A program made the translations under genes and the position numbers. Shown here piece after piece: positions 26,454-38,350 of a stretch of DNA of 64,000 nt. The notes under the pieces are model-generated. The model had not been told where the DNA came from. It worked only from the letters and a program-made list of their open reading frames with translations, and did not search any database. Position 1 is the stretch's first letter, and every line of letters starts with the position of its first letter. The stretch spans positions 739,501 through 803,500 of the forward strand of contig JAOTOM010005106.1 of the NCBI GenBank assembly GCA_034440615.1, written 5' to 3'. The DNA is from Ashinkailepas kermadecensis (taxonomy: Eukaryota; Arthropoda; Thecostraca; Neolepadidae).

Positions 26454-26617
26454 CGCAGGGGCGTCGGTAGCTCAGTGGTTAAGCTGAGCGTCTGGCAAGC
26501 CAGAGGTACGGGGTTCGATTCCCCGCGGCGCCCGCCCTTCCTGCCAGGGTGAGAGGCAGGCGACGCCATATGGCCTCAGCTGCTGAGTGCGTCGTAAAGT
26601 CACAACCACCACCACCA
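26454..26617 (+). mobile_element. tRNA-derived SINE (family C) inserted in the minisatellite
   Basis: The head begins near 26460 with 'gcgtcggtagctcagtgg' and 'gggttcgattcccc', and its acceptor ends pair ('gcgtcgg' with 'gcggcgc', one mismatch). The anticodon arm is shortened to a 5 bp stem and 4-base loop, so it cannot be a functional tRNA. The tail is 'gtcgtaaagtcac' plus 'aaccaccacc'-type repeats. The 11-mer ACAACACGGGT flanks it at 26443-26453 and 26618-26628. Confidence 0.75.
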
Positions 26618-26918
26618 ACAACACGGGTTGCACAGGGCGCAGGTCACACATGACAAAAGTCATGCACAACACAGGTTGCACATGGCAAATGGCACACACA
26701 AAAACCAAATGCCTTTTCGAGCTTCGGTATATTCATCATCTAGTTTACACCAAACATGTTCCATCATAGGTTTGTTAGTTGAGCTTGAGGACACACCAAC
26801 AAAATGTTGCCCACGTCTAAGCGGCAGCGTCGTTACGTGCAAGCGACATACAAACAGCGTCCTGTGGAAGGCGATATATTGTCGAGACAATTTCAGACAC
26901 AGGATAACCACCGGATTA

Positions 26919-27780
<862 letters not shown>

Positions 27781-28260
27781 CCCGCTGTTTGAGCAGGCTG
27801 ACGTTCGTGCGCCGACAGATCCGTGGGGTTAGTGGTGTTCGGCTGAAGGGCGAACTGATTGCTCGGGCATTTAGCGCTCATGCCGCATACTTAGGAAATG
27901 CAACTCATGGTCTTAGTATGTACGAGGAGACGACAGCCAGGGAGCGTCATCTTGGATACATTTGAGAGGGCTGTCGCTTCGTATACCATTTGTTGAGCCA
28001 TTGCGTTTTAATACTATTTCTACTAATTATACTAATAATCTCCTCATAGCTAATAAATGCCTTGCCTCGTTCTTCGATTTAATTGAACGATACTTGCGGT
28101 CATTGCCCAGCAAATGTTCCCGATATTTCGCACTGGACTTCATAGCTGCAAGTGGCCCTCATTTTTTTTGAATGTACAATGCATACGTAAAGCCGAAATA
28201 GTGCATGTGTCGTCCCACAATAAATATTATAAAACGTCACGGAGGACGGCAGGTGTTGTC
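27781..28260. other. Crk intron, no recognisable feature
   Basis: AT-rich sequence between two minisatellites. Nothing recognised. Confidence 0.4.
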
Positions 28261-28264
28261 GAAC

Positions 28265-28590
28265 TTCACTTCTGACAAGGTCTGAATGCACACAACACAT
28301 TTATCAGCAGTAAGTTGAGTCCCCCGTGGAATATCTAACAAGGCCTGGCCACATACAACGCAATGGTCAGTAGTAAGGTGAGTCTCCTGTGGAGTTTCTA
28401 ACAAGGTATATCTACATACATCACAATGGTCAGTAGTAAGATAAGTCTACTGTGAAGTCTCTGACAATGTCTGGCCACATACAACACATTCGTCAGTGTA
28501 AGTCGAGTCTCCTGCGGACCGTCTAACGAGGTCTGGCCACATGCAAACCATTCGTCAGTGATACGCTGAATCTCCTGCGGACTCTCGGAA
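28265..28590. repeat. ~64 bp minisatellite in a Crk intron, about five units
   Basis: Units share 'tctaacaaggtctggccaca', 'tacaacacat', 'ggtcagtagtaag' and 'gagtctcctg'. It ends about 115 bp downstream (gene sense) of the SH2/SH3 exon. Confidence 0.85.
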
Positions 28591-28705
28591 GCCTCACAAT
28601 AGCGATCGGAGACCAGCAGGCAGCTGCCCACGCACGCAGGATCCACAACGGCTGCTGGCCGACAAGTGCCAACATCACAACAAGCACATGGCACTAGCGT
28701 CTCAC

Positions 28706-28855
28706 CCGTCCTTCGAAGTCGTACTTGGCGGTGACCTTCTCTATCCGCTTTGGCGCCGGCCGCACGAGCGGCGTAGTGTCCAGGTAGTGGCCCTTGTAGA
28801 AGGTCAGCAGGCTGGGCAGGTCGGGGAACATCTGGTCGCCAATCCGGAACCGCGT
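28706..28855 (-). CDS. Crk: Crk adaptor, exon with C-terminal half of SH2 and start of N-SH3
   Basis: A 150 bp exon, 50 codons, phase 0 at both ends. After 'gcgcggcag' it reads [50 protein letters not shown], then donor 'gtgaga'. [22 protein letters not shown] is the conserved second half of the Crk SH2 domain. [10 protein letters not shown] is the short linker, and KYDFEGR is the first strand of the N-SH3 (ALYDF position). The continuation into DAEDLPF in the next exon has exactly the family spacing. Confidence 0.94.
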
Positions 28856-28954
28856 CTGCCGCGCAGGTCAGCGTGACGTCACAAAGGCAGTGGACGTCAC
28901 GTCACATACCAGCTGGCTCTAATGAGCCATAACTGCAGTGCACAGCGCACACTT

Positions 28955-29030
28955 GCCGTCCTGGCGAAAGCTGCATGACCGGTGCAGTCGATGCGCCCCT
29001 AAACTCCGTCCTGGCGAAAGCTGCATGTCA
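28955..29030. repeat. Small direct duplication in a Crk intron
   Basis: 'ccgtcctggcgaaagctgca' occurs twice, near 28957 and 29007. Otherwise the interval 28856-29465 holds nothing recognisable. Confidence 0.7.
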
Positions 29031-29475
29031 AGGATCACAACCACGGGTTAATCGGCGAGCGGAGTCAGGTGGAGCAGCGCTCCATCAGCTTGCACAATGA
29101 GTAGCATTCACAATGGTCATGAATGTCAATGATTGCTCACTGCTCCACCAGTCCCAGCGTTGGCGATCCACCACTGAACACAACTCAACGGACGCTACAA
29201 ATTGCAAGGCAACCGCAAGCATATACCATGCAACACCACAATGTCTCAACATTGACTGATTACACCTCGGCGTTATTTTATCTACTCTTCATCCCTATGG
29301 AGGTCCAAAATCTCGGGCCGAGGCCCACCGACCTAGATTGTTAATGTGCTTGTGCCTTATTTGAGGCGGTTTTTCTGGTCAGGATGAAGAAAGGCATGCT
29401 ACATGGTGTGTGCCACAAGATCTGAAACACGCCTCAACCACCAGTGCCAGATCACAAGGCTGTATATTGTCATTG

Positions 29476-29654
29476 AAGAAGAACTTTGGTTTCTTTTACG
29501 ATGCAGTCGATTGCTGGACCATTTAGCGTCGATACCCTCTCACGCCAATTGTTCATGGGTGGACTCGGTCATCCCGCCGATTGTGGGATTCAAACCCATG
29601 ATCTTGCGGTCAAAAGTCCAATGTTATACCGACTGAGCAACCACGACCCCGGCT
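29476..29654 (-). mobile_element. tRNA-derived SINE, Lys-like head (family B), diverged
   Basis: Reverse complement of the same consensus as 20871-21040. The head is at the 29650 side ('ttgctcagtcggtata', 'gggtttgaatccc') and the tail 'cgtaaaagaaaccaaag' near 29490. A 9-mer 'ttgtcattg' flanks it at 29467-29475 and 29655-29663. More mutated than the other copy. Confidence 0.75.
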
Positions 29655-29920
29655 TTGTCATTGGTTAAACAAAATTGCATACACGTCAGTTGCAACATAC
29701 AAAGTCACCAATAGTCATCTAACTAGACACGCTTCAGCACTCTCTAACTTCAACTATCCATCGTTTGCTGATAATGCAGGGTTTGGAAACCAGATTGAGG
29801 ACAGCAATACGATGGCGCATAGGCAAACGGCGTGATAATTTATAGGCTCCCTGGAATTTTCCAACCCGGCGCAGCCCCTCCACCTCTCGCGCTCCACGGA
29901 CCAGCCGGCGGCACCCGCAC

Positions 29921-30098
29921 CTGATCGTCGCGCTGGATCTTGTTGATGATGTAGTGCGACACCTTGTTGTCCTCCCTGACGCAGAGCACGTAGTCGCCCT
30001 GGATGCTGGTCGAGTCGCGCACCAGGAACACGCCACCCTCCCGCTCCGACATCAGCAGATCGGTGGCGTCCTGGCGCGACATCTGACCAAAGTACCAG
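29921..30098 (-). CDS. Crk: Crk adaptor, exon with N-terminal half of the SH2 domain
   Basis: A 178 bp minus-strand exon: one base completing a codon, then 59 codons, donor 'gtgcgg' after CAG. It reads [40 protein letters not shown] and [28 protein letters not shown] carries the FLVRDS phosphotyrosine-binding Arg, and VSHYII holds the His of the SH2 pocket. The acceptor is 'gcggcgtttcag', so the preceding codons (a Ser-type split codon and the initiator) would be in an exon not identified at higher coordinates. Alternatively an in-frame ATG at about 30113 could start the protein as MRRFSWYFG without an upstream exon. Together with the other four exons about 254 residues are covered, close to the usual ~270 of fly Crk. 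Confidence 0.92.
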
Positions 30099-30180
30099 CT
30101 GAAACGCCGCATCGCAAATAAGTCAACACGCCAACCAGCCAAGCATTTTCATTTCATCCAGTGGCATCAAATTCCCTGCA

Positions 30181-30212
30181 TTGATTTATTACACATCAGT
30201 GTAATAAATCAA
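30181..30212. other. Perfect 14 bp hairpin upstream of the Crk SH2 exon
   Basis: TTGATTTATTACAC at 30181-30194 and its exact reverse complement at 30199-30212, with a 4-base loop. It lies about 80 bp outside the exon in gene sense. Function unknown; may be chance or a fragment of an inverted repeat. Confidence 0.8.
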
Positions 30213-33200
30213 CCGGCATAAGGCTTCACGAGAGGCGCTAGACGAGCGAGGGCCACAGTCGGGCTGTAGTTCTCCCATGCTTTCGGCTCCGGATCAGGCA
30301 CCGTAACGCGACAGGGAATTTGTGGAACGATGGCAACTGCGGTGCCCTGCAAGCCGGCGAAGACCTCATGGCATCCACATTTCGAGCAAGTGCAGGAATT
30401 TCAAGAGTAAGCAAAACCTACTTCGAGAATTCGGCACTATGCATTCAAATTTAGGATGTACACACTATATTCAATAGAGGAGCTCGATTGTGGAAACAGT
30501 GTTGCAAATCCGGCACATTGAAAAACAATCCAATTCAAACCAAACTGACTGAAATTTTTCTGAAATGCGGCTTGTCCGTTAACCATGGTGTACATATCTC
30601 ATACAGAAATACACTTGGCGAGTTGTCGAATTGACAAGTGCCACGCTGTGTCATGGGTCATTCACGTTCCACAACCTTCCAGCCCAGTTTACGCCGCATG
30701 CGACCGTCCAGCGTGGCACTTTCCATCTGATCGCCACTGTCCGCCCCCCTTCTGGGTGCGTTGACCACGTGACATGACGCAATAACCCCGCAAAGGGCGG
30801 CTGGCTGGTGGCCACGAGCAGAGACCCACATGGACTGGCACCAGCAAGCTGTGGCGCAAAACCCTTTGTTTAACAAGCATGCACATACTTTAAAGGAAAC
30901 ATGGTGGTGAAAGCCAAAACAAAATCAAGATTGAAACATCAGATTTTACCGTGAGTGAAGGAATAAGGACTTGACCAGCTGCAACCCAAGTCATTAATGT
31001 TGGAAAAGCATGATGGTCGGGCCAACATAGGCATGACTGGGATGGATTAGGACGATTTTGTTGCATGTTTATGAGAAGAGCTTCAATTTTGTGTTATCAT
31101 CGCCAGTTGTTTAACATTCATTTTCATAATAATAAGACGGTGAACAAAAGTGGTCATAACTGAGTGCATCATAATTAGCCGTTTTGGCTTAAGCTCCCAT
31201 GCACTGGTCTTGATCTTGGTAATTAAGGTTATTGTGGAAATGGCATAACAACACCTGCAGCCGACAGATCTTATACAGGCGGACGACTAGCACAATGCAA
31301 AAGTGGCGGGGCTGCGACAATAACCGGTAGAACCGTGGAATAGGCGAAACGAAACTGTGACGGGCAGTGTATGCAAAGGACGCAAAAAAGGCGAACGATG
31401 CGCGTACACGCGTCAAAAATAGTCCGTGTAATCAGACCTTTAAGAACCGAAAAAGATCAATCCGACATTCACACATTTGCTTGATGTAATTGTGTGTCGA
31501 GACTTACGGGCGCACAACTTCGAGGCCATTGGCGCATAGCCTATATTTGGATACCATAATGAATGTGAATGGATACGAACAGCTCATCATTATCCGATGC
31601 TACCATACCTTGACCTGTCATTTGGATCCAATGCTGCTGCCATTGTTCACAGATGACTTCTTGATGTAGCTGGAGACACAGGACATGGATGGTGAGCACA
31701 GTTGCAATGCTCGAGTTCACATCAGAAACCCAGCCAGCGCGGCGCTCAAAACCTCAAAGCTTCCACTACCTAGAATGTCATCAATTGTTCACACTGCCGA
31801 ATGAAACGGCCGAAATAGCGATAATGACCTTTGCTGGTGAATTAAGAGCCCACTTCCACCTCATCTCAACTTGAATAGTGTCAGTGTTTTTTTTTTAAAC
31901 CTCCCTATTTGAAGCTTAAAATGCATCCAACACAAAATGACTAAAAACAAACTAGCTGAGAAATTAGGTGCTGATGCAGAGGACCTTGGACGTTTCACTA
32001 TTCGGACTGATCCTGAAGAACACTCGGAACAACATCCGGACTGAGCCTGAGCAGCACTCAGAACAACACTCGGACTGACTCTCATATGATGTAGGAACGT
32101 ATGCAAAAGGACATCAGTGACTGCATGCTCAGCTAACTTGCATTCCACAACCTTCCCGCTCAGCTTATGCTGCATGCAATCGTGCAATGACCGTACAAAC
32201 GTGCCGTGTGGACATATAATCATATATACCCTTCAAGGGAGACATCCCAAGGCTGGCAGCAGCTGGTTGGAAGTAATGTATCGCGATGGTCTTAACAGCT
32301 TGAAACTTGCTGTTGTTGTTATTTGGGTTTAGAGGCGCATGAACTGCATAGGTTATACAGCACCACTTGAAACTGGCTGGGAGAAAATTCAGATTGCAGG
32401 AATAGCATAGAATGACTGACAATAAAACAACACACTTGGCTCAACTCCCAATTCTGAAGCTTTTTGTGATACGTAATTCATTTCAGGAGAGCATAAACAA
32501 TATGCCCACATTGTTGGATTCAGTGTCTATTGCCAAATCAAACCATAGTGTACATCATGTGGATACCACTGTCCCCAGTAGCTAGTTTAGTCGGTACGGG
32601 TCGACGGCGACTAGCGGGACAACTAGCGGCACCCGTGACGATTTTGTCGTTACTGCTAGGGGAGCTGATTGTGACGCCTCCTAATGAAATATGCCTGTGG
32701 CTTAATGTGGAGGAAATTAGGAAGACAAAACATCCTTTTGAGTATTAAGTGCACATGTGAAAAACATATTGGTGCCAATGCCTCTCTTCTTCTTCCTACA
32801 CATGACCATGACCATGAAGTCGCATTTTGATCAAACCAACATATTCGCCAGAAGATAAGCTGTCCGTACATGCCAGATTTGGCCTGAAAATGTCACTTGG
32901 TTCACTGCTAGAAGGAAGCAAGGCATAATAGACCTGTGAGTTGGCAAAATCCTGACTGACTTTTTTGACCCAACCTGAAAGGTCAATGACAAGAGAGAGA
33001 TACAATTTATTGACAGCCCTGAACAGTCCAAGGATGAAGCTATGCACTGGCGAAAACCAATCACGCCTCTCTTGGTGGTCTAAAATAACCGTCACGAGGG
33101 TACGGCAAAACGTGCTCTCTGGCAGAGATATGGTATATATGATACATCAGTATATATGAACTACAGACAAAGCCATAGAGTTAAAGGATTCCAGGTGGTG

Positions 33201-34475
33201 GTGGTGGATTGGTGATTAGGGGCGAAAGTAACTGTTTATACAAATGATATGGTTGACTTAACAGTGATATCTATGAGGGTAAACATGATATGAAAAGGTT
33301 CACAACGGCAGCACTGTTAAACTGCCTCAGTTGGTGACACAATTGGTGTCCTCACATTATGCAAGGCTCAAGGGAATAAAATGTAAAAATACAGAATGTC
33401 TGCCACATGCTTGCATTCCCTAGATCTACCTTATAGTGGAAATCATCTTTACAAACAAAAATCCTAGCAAAACCTTTGTCCAGCACAGTACAAAAAAACA
33501 CAGTAAACAAAGTAGGAGCCATCTTGGTTCGATTTTTCTTCAAAATAATCGAAACTAAACTTAACCTAAGCATGTTGGATCACTTAAAGCATATCGATGT
33601 AGGACTGACTGCTACCCTAAAGATTGGATCTCTAAGAATCTATATTCCAATTTGGTACAACTTATAACCCTGTGTTGGTGTACCTTTCAGTTGGTGAACA
33701 AAATAATACCAAATGTTGGTGCATTGAGGGTATATTTTCACATTAGAACCAATATGGTATTTCAAGGACAAGAAACAATATATGGACTGTACTTCTTCAA
33801 GCCCAGGAACTTTTCCATCTATCACTTACTTGGGAAATCATATACAAGTGACATATTCTCCATTTAAAATCAATCCACTTAGCATTGATGCAGCAGATGA
33901 TGTGGACCTCTTTGGTGACATGATATTAAGCAATCCATCATCAGTAGGTTTTAGGTGATCCAACATTAGTAGGTTAAGATAGGCTAGTTTTTTGGGCAGT
34001 TTTACATTATTCTTCATTATATGTTGCCTGACCCCAAACCCATTTTCATGTACACCTTTGCAATATTTTGTTGATTGAGGAACAACATGTATCCACATTG
34101 TCAAAAATATGTATCTGGTGTTTTTTTCTTTCCATGTTATTTTAATGATTTTGATGTTTATTTCTTGGTGAAATGACTGCTTGCTAATCTATAAGTCATT
34201 CAATTTGAACTGCATATATCTTGAAAAGTTTTCATTTCCCAACACAATGAATACAAAATGCATTCAAATCACATTATAAAACACCAGGAGAGAAATAGTT
34301 GACCAAACATTGGCACAAGCACTTCTATATATTCCCCCTCCCCTTTTTTCGTTTCTGAGGAATAGATGTCAGTAACTCATTTTGTATTCAAAATAGGCTG
34401 CAATACTACCAAACCTATGCATGCTTTATTGCATAAATAGTCCTACCTAAATGTACCATAAAGGTTGAGACACAA
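30213..34475. other. AT-rich region with no recognisable gene
   Basis: A motif 'ttccacaaccttcc' plus 'gcatgc' context occurs both near 30665 and near 32147, suggesting a diverged duplicate. A weak inverted pair around 'catgttggatcacttaaa' (about 33570) and 'taggtgatccaacattag' (about 33953) was seen. The Crk first exon was searched for here without success. Confidence 0.4.
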
Positions 34476-34499
34476 ATAGAAAGCGATATATATAATACA

Positions 34500-34582
<83 letters not shown>

Positions 34583-34590
34583 ATATAGGC
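34476..34590. repeat. (TA)n microsatellite
   Basis: Alternating T/A from about 34520 to 34573 with ATGT variants at both sides. Confidence 0.95.
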
Positions 34591-34819
34591 TTCCACTGTT
34601 GGTACATGAGCTACAAACACTGCCAACCATTTACATTTTGTAGTTCACACGTGATTGCCACCACTTGCCAGGAGTTGATTTATAAATTGTATTCATAATT
34701 CTGCACATATTACCTTGTGTTTACAACGACTTACTGAATTAGCTAGCTTTGAAAGATGTCCAATGGTAACAGCTGGTATGCTAAGATAAGCATTTTGCTG
34801 ATTAGGTGGAAGGAAACAA

Positions 34820-35690
34820 ATGACAGCATTACATGGATGTAAATTTAAATGAAAGGATGTTTAATTTTGCTGATGATATCAAGCTGGCAGGAGGGGCTAA
34901 CAATAGTAGTAAATCTAGCAATATTCAACTGGACTTGAAGGACCTAAAAAGGTTGGCTAATAAATAGCAGCTGTCTTTCAACTATAATAAATGTAAGATT
35001 ATGCATCTGGGGTCTGGAGGTGAGACATTTGAGCATACAATTGGAGGTAGAAAATTTGATGCCATTGAAGAGGGAAGAGACTTAAGTAGCTTAGTTTCAA
35101 GGACCTTCAAGCAGAAAAGCAATGTACCTCAGCTAGGAACAGGGCAATGCTAAGAATCATCAGTAGGAGTATGAGGTATAAGAGCAAGGAAGTCATGAAA
35201 AAAAAACTGCATTTAGCCTATGTGCAACTCCACTTGGAATATTATGTACAAGCATGGAGCCCTTAAGTAGAAAGAGATATGCTAGAAAGACTGCCATGCA
35301 AAGTCACTAGATGTAGCAGTTGACTGGGTAACTTAGGACATGGAGAAAGACTTATGGCATTATAAATGTAGTCACTAAAGTATAGGAGATTAAGGGGTGA
35401 TATGATTGAAATATATAAAATAACCAAAGGATTAGGTAATGTCAATCTGAATGATGCTCTTCTATATAGTGTTGCATAGAGGTCATCAATGTAGCTTGAA
35501 TACGCAAAGGTGTAGGAGAGTTAAGCACCAACACATCTTTAGCCCAAGGGTGGCTGATGAATGGAATAGTCTGCATGTTTGTTGTGGGGAGTCTCTGATT
35601 GAATGTATTGAAAAATATGGTGGACGTTTCTTAGGTTGGATACTCTTGCTTTTTTGTTCTAATTGGTGGTGGATGGGGTGATATTTATGC
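34820..35690 (+). pseudogene. Decayed LINE reverse transcriptase C-terminal part (CR1/L2-like)
   Basis: Broken plus-strand frames spell out the later part of a non-LTR reverse transcriptase. FNFADDIKLAGG (about 34863) is motif C. It is followed by LDLKDLKRLANK, FNYNKCKIMHLGS (about 34979), a region around 35220 matching 'LAYVRPHLEYxVQAW' in outline, and FSPRVADEWNSLHV near 35540. Stops and frameshifts occur throughout, so it is inactive. The order and spacing of blocks fit CR1/L2-type elements, where a 'YR.RR..F..RV...WN.LP' block closes the protein. No endonuclease part was recognised upstream. Confidence 0.75.
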
Positions 35691-35769
35691 TAGTAGGTAT
35701 GCACTGGTATTCCCAGGTGTGCCCTTGAAGCAGCCATGGATGGAGTTTGGAAATTATTGATGGTGAATA

Positions 35770-35905
35770 GGTGTGGAGGAGTGTGTTGTGCAATATAAAG
35801 TGAATGATGTTAGATAAGTTAAGGTAGATAGTTCTGTTGGAATGTGGATATGGCATTGATTTGAGTATGTCCATTCTTTTCTCATCTTATTCTATGTCTC
35901 CTTGG
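35770..35905. repeat. Dispersed direct repeat, copy 1 (copy 2 at 37312-37445)
   Basis: Both copies share 'ggagtgtg(t/c)tgtgcaatat', 'gtgaatg(a/g)tg(t/c)tagataag' and 'tgagtatgt'-like segments about 1.54 kb apart. This could be the 3' tail of the LINE fragment upstream or a separate family. Non-coding. Confidence 0.55.
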
Positions 35906-36074
35906 TGAGATTGACTTGGATGGACTTGGAATGATTGAGAACTTATTTTAAATGTTTTATGTTGTATTTTGTGATATATTTTCTCCACAGATGCAAGGGT
36001 ATGTTTGGTTAGCTATGTTGCATTTTTTTTCATAAGTTACTTTTTTACTTTTTCTTAAGCTACTTTTACTATGT

Positions 36075-36250
36075 TACCTAACTCAAAGCCCCTTTTTTGG
36101 TGTTATTTAGCTCACAAACACTGAAAAGTAAGCATTTGCACAGAACATTTGTGGTCCCATCATCATTGTCACGTTAATAAACATTGCATTGGAGATATAA
36201 ATTACAAGAATTCATGAAACACCTTAAAGCACACATTTACTGACAGGTTG
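36075..36250 (+). repeat. Dispersed AT-rich family 'AATGAGTGGTC' (copy)
   Basis: Contains 'gctacctaactcaaagcccc', 'ctgaaaagtaagcatttgc' and 'ggtcccatcatcattgtcac', then 'aacaccttaaagcacacatt'. Parallel copies are at about 38205-38350 and 62020-62195, and an inverted one at about 55585-55675. Confidence 0.7.
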
Positions 36251-36512
36251 ACATGACATGCTTCAGTGAGCTACACTATCCATTTCTTCTGCCAACATTC
36301 CTGTATATTGTATATTCCCATATATCCCTGTACACCAATACATTGCATATCCATAATATTGTGCCTTGGTGCACCTAAGTTTAGATGACCTGTTAAATTG
36401 CTATGAAACAATGTTGATGTTAACACCCAAACTAAATTCTAGTTCTGTTGAAATCCACAATTAATGCTTAGAGGGAACATGCCGGCCTGAACACAGCCCG
36501 AATTGATGATGC

Positions 36513-36674
36513 CGTTGGTTATTGGTTTTACGACACGTCGACCGTCAAGTCATGTAGCGTCGCCAATCTCTCACGCCGATTGGTCGCGGGCGAAGAGTAG
36601 CGACAGGTGAGATTCGAACCCACAATCTTTCGATTGTGAGACAAGCATCTTACCCCTAGACCACTCGTCCCCAA
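36513..36674 (-). mobile_element. tRNA-derived SINE, Val-like head (family A), with 14 bp target duplication
   Basis: Minus strand from about 36672: head 'ggggacgagtggtctagggg', 'gtctcacaatc' and 'gggttcgaatct', body 'cgcgaccaatcggcgtgag', tail 'gtcgtaaaaccaataacc'. CGAATTGATGATGC flanks it at 36499-36512 and 36675-36688. The head lacks a convincing anticodon stem, so it is a retroposon and not a tRNA gene. Confidence 0.9.
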
Positions 36675-36689
36675 CGAATTGATGATGCT

Positions 36690-38350
36690 ATGCCTCATAA
36701 TCACAAGTCTTCAAATTATTCCAACACAAGAAAATATTTGTCAAGAAAATAATAAAGTCAAGCAAGATGCCAAAATGTGTGGCATGTCAGATGCATTTTA
36801 AATAAGAATTCCAAAGTTAAACATTAAGATACATCACTTATGATGTAAATCACATACAAATTACTGTGTTTCTGCCACAATTAAACAATTCAGTCAAAAT
36901 CCATGTTGCCATGCCCCAAAATCCAACTGACCACAACAATCTCAACCATGTTGCTCAACAGACTGCAGCATAGTTTGAGCATCCCTGCTTTTTCAAAATG
37001 ACTGCACTAGAACTATTTAATGTGTTCGAGTACATGATGAATAGCACTCAAGTCACACTTATTACATCAGATCAAGTGAATAGGGCTGGATAGGTAGGGT
37101 AGAAAGACATTGATGAGTGTGGGGATGTTGGTCCCTGTGTTATTGTTGGGACTTGGACCCTTATGTTTTAGATCATGCTGATAAATGGAGTAGTATTCTA
37201 CCTATATAGGGTATATTATACCCTTAGTATTGTGTTATATTATATAGTGAACACCTAGCCATACCTGTGTACAGCTAGCAGTACCTGTGTACCTGTACCT
37301 TGGAATTGTTGGGGAGTGTGCTATGCAATATCAGGTGAATGGTGCTAGATAGGCTGGGATATATAGTTCCCTTGAAACTTGAGATAATGGATCGATTGTG
37401 GTGTGAGCATGTACTTTTCTAGTATCCTTTCTCAATAGGCTTAACCCAGATGGGCCCCTGTGGCTCTTATTAAACCTTAGCACTGTATGCACTTTAGGAA
37501 TGGTTTATGAATAAAATGCAACATTATAATGCAACACAAATTAGCAGTTCTTAAAACAACAGCATTGTAACACAACAACTTACTTCAACTGGAGAAATTT
37601 CATGATACACTGTTGCTGCCTGTCAAAGAAATGTTAAAATAAAAGTGTTTTCTTAGCTCCAAGACCAAACTGACACAATAAGATGCTATTATATAGATAT
37701 GACCAGCTACAACACAAAATGTTTCTTTAATTCTCTCTAAAATTGACTTGAGTACCATGATGAAGCAATAGGCTCCAAAAATGGAAATGCTGATACACTA
37801 CATCCCCATTTTTTGAAAATAGCATTCACAATTATGGAAATAATTTTCAGAAAGAAAGTTCTCAAAAATGGAGAAAAACACTTTCTCTAACTGAAGACAA
37901 GCTTCACACACATTAAACTCCATGGAGCAAACAAGGAGTTTGGTTTGGTTAGGTCAGGTTATGTTTTTCTTGGAGAAAAGTTAGAAAAAGTTTCAAAAAC
38001 ATTTTCAAAATGAATTGTTCAAATAGATGTTTTTTTTCTTTAAAATGCATCATGCATGATTAGGCTAGGTCAGGTTAGGTGTGGTTTTTAAGTTCAAACT
38101 TTTACATTTTTTCTCCTTTTTAAGAAGTTGTTATCTTGCATGATATGCTAAGCTAGGTTAGGTTAGGCTATGTTACATTTGTTCTTTCTTTGGAATATTA
38201 TTCTTAATGCTATGTATCCAACCCCCTTTTAGGTGTTACTTTGCCTGCCAAATGAAAAGCATGCATTTGCAGAGGAAATGAGTGGTCATGTCACTTTAAT
38301 TGCATTCATAAATGTTGCATTGGAGAAAAAAATGCCATAATTCATAAAAT
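36690..38350. other. AT-rich non-coding region
   Basis: Contains copy 2 of the direct repeat (37312-37445), short TTAGG-type runs (about 38060-38170) and a copy of the 'AATGAGTGGTC' family (38205-38350). No coding sequence recognised. Confidence 0.45.

Noticed and set aside
26460..26535. Possible functional tRNA gene
   Set aside because: The acceptor and T arms pair, but the anticodon arm is shortened to a 4-base loop. It is followed by a SINE-type body and flanked by an 11 bp target duplication.
31500..31545. Crk first exon candidate (minus-strand ATGGCCTCG... before a 'gtaagt')
   Set aside because: The donor phase does not fit the split codon at 30098, and the residues do not resemble a Crk N-terminus.
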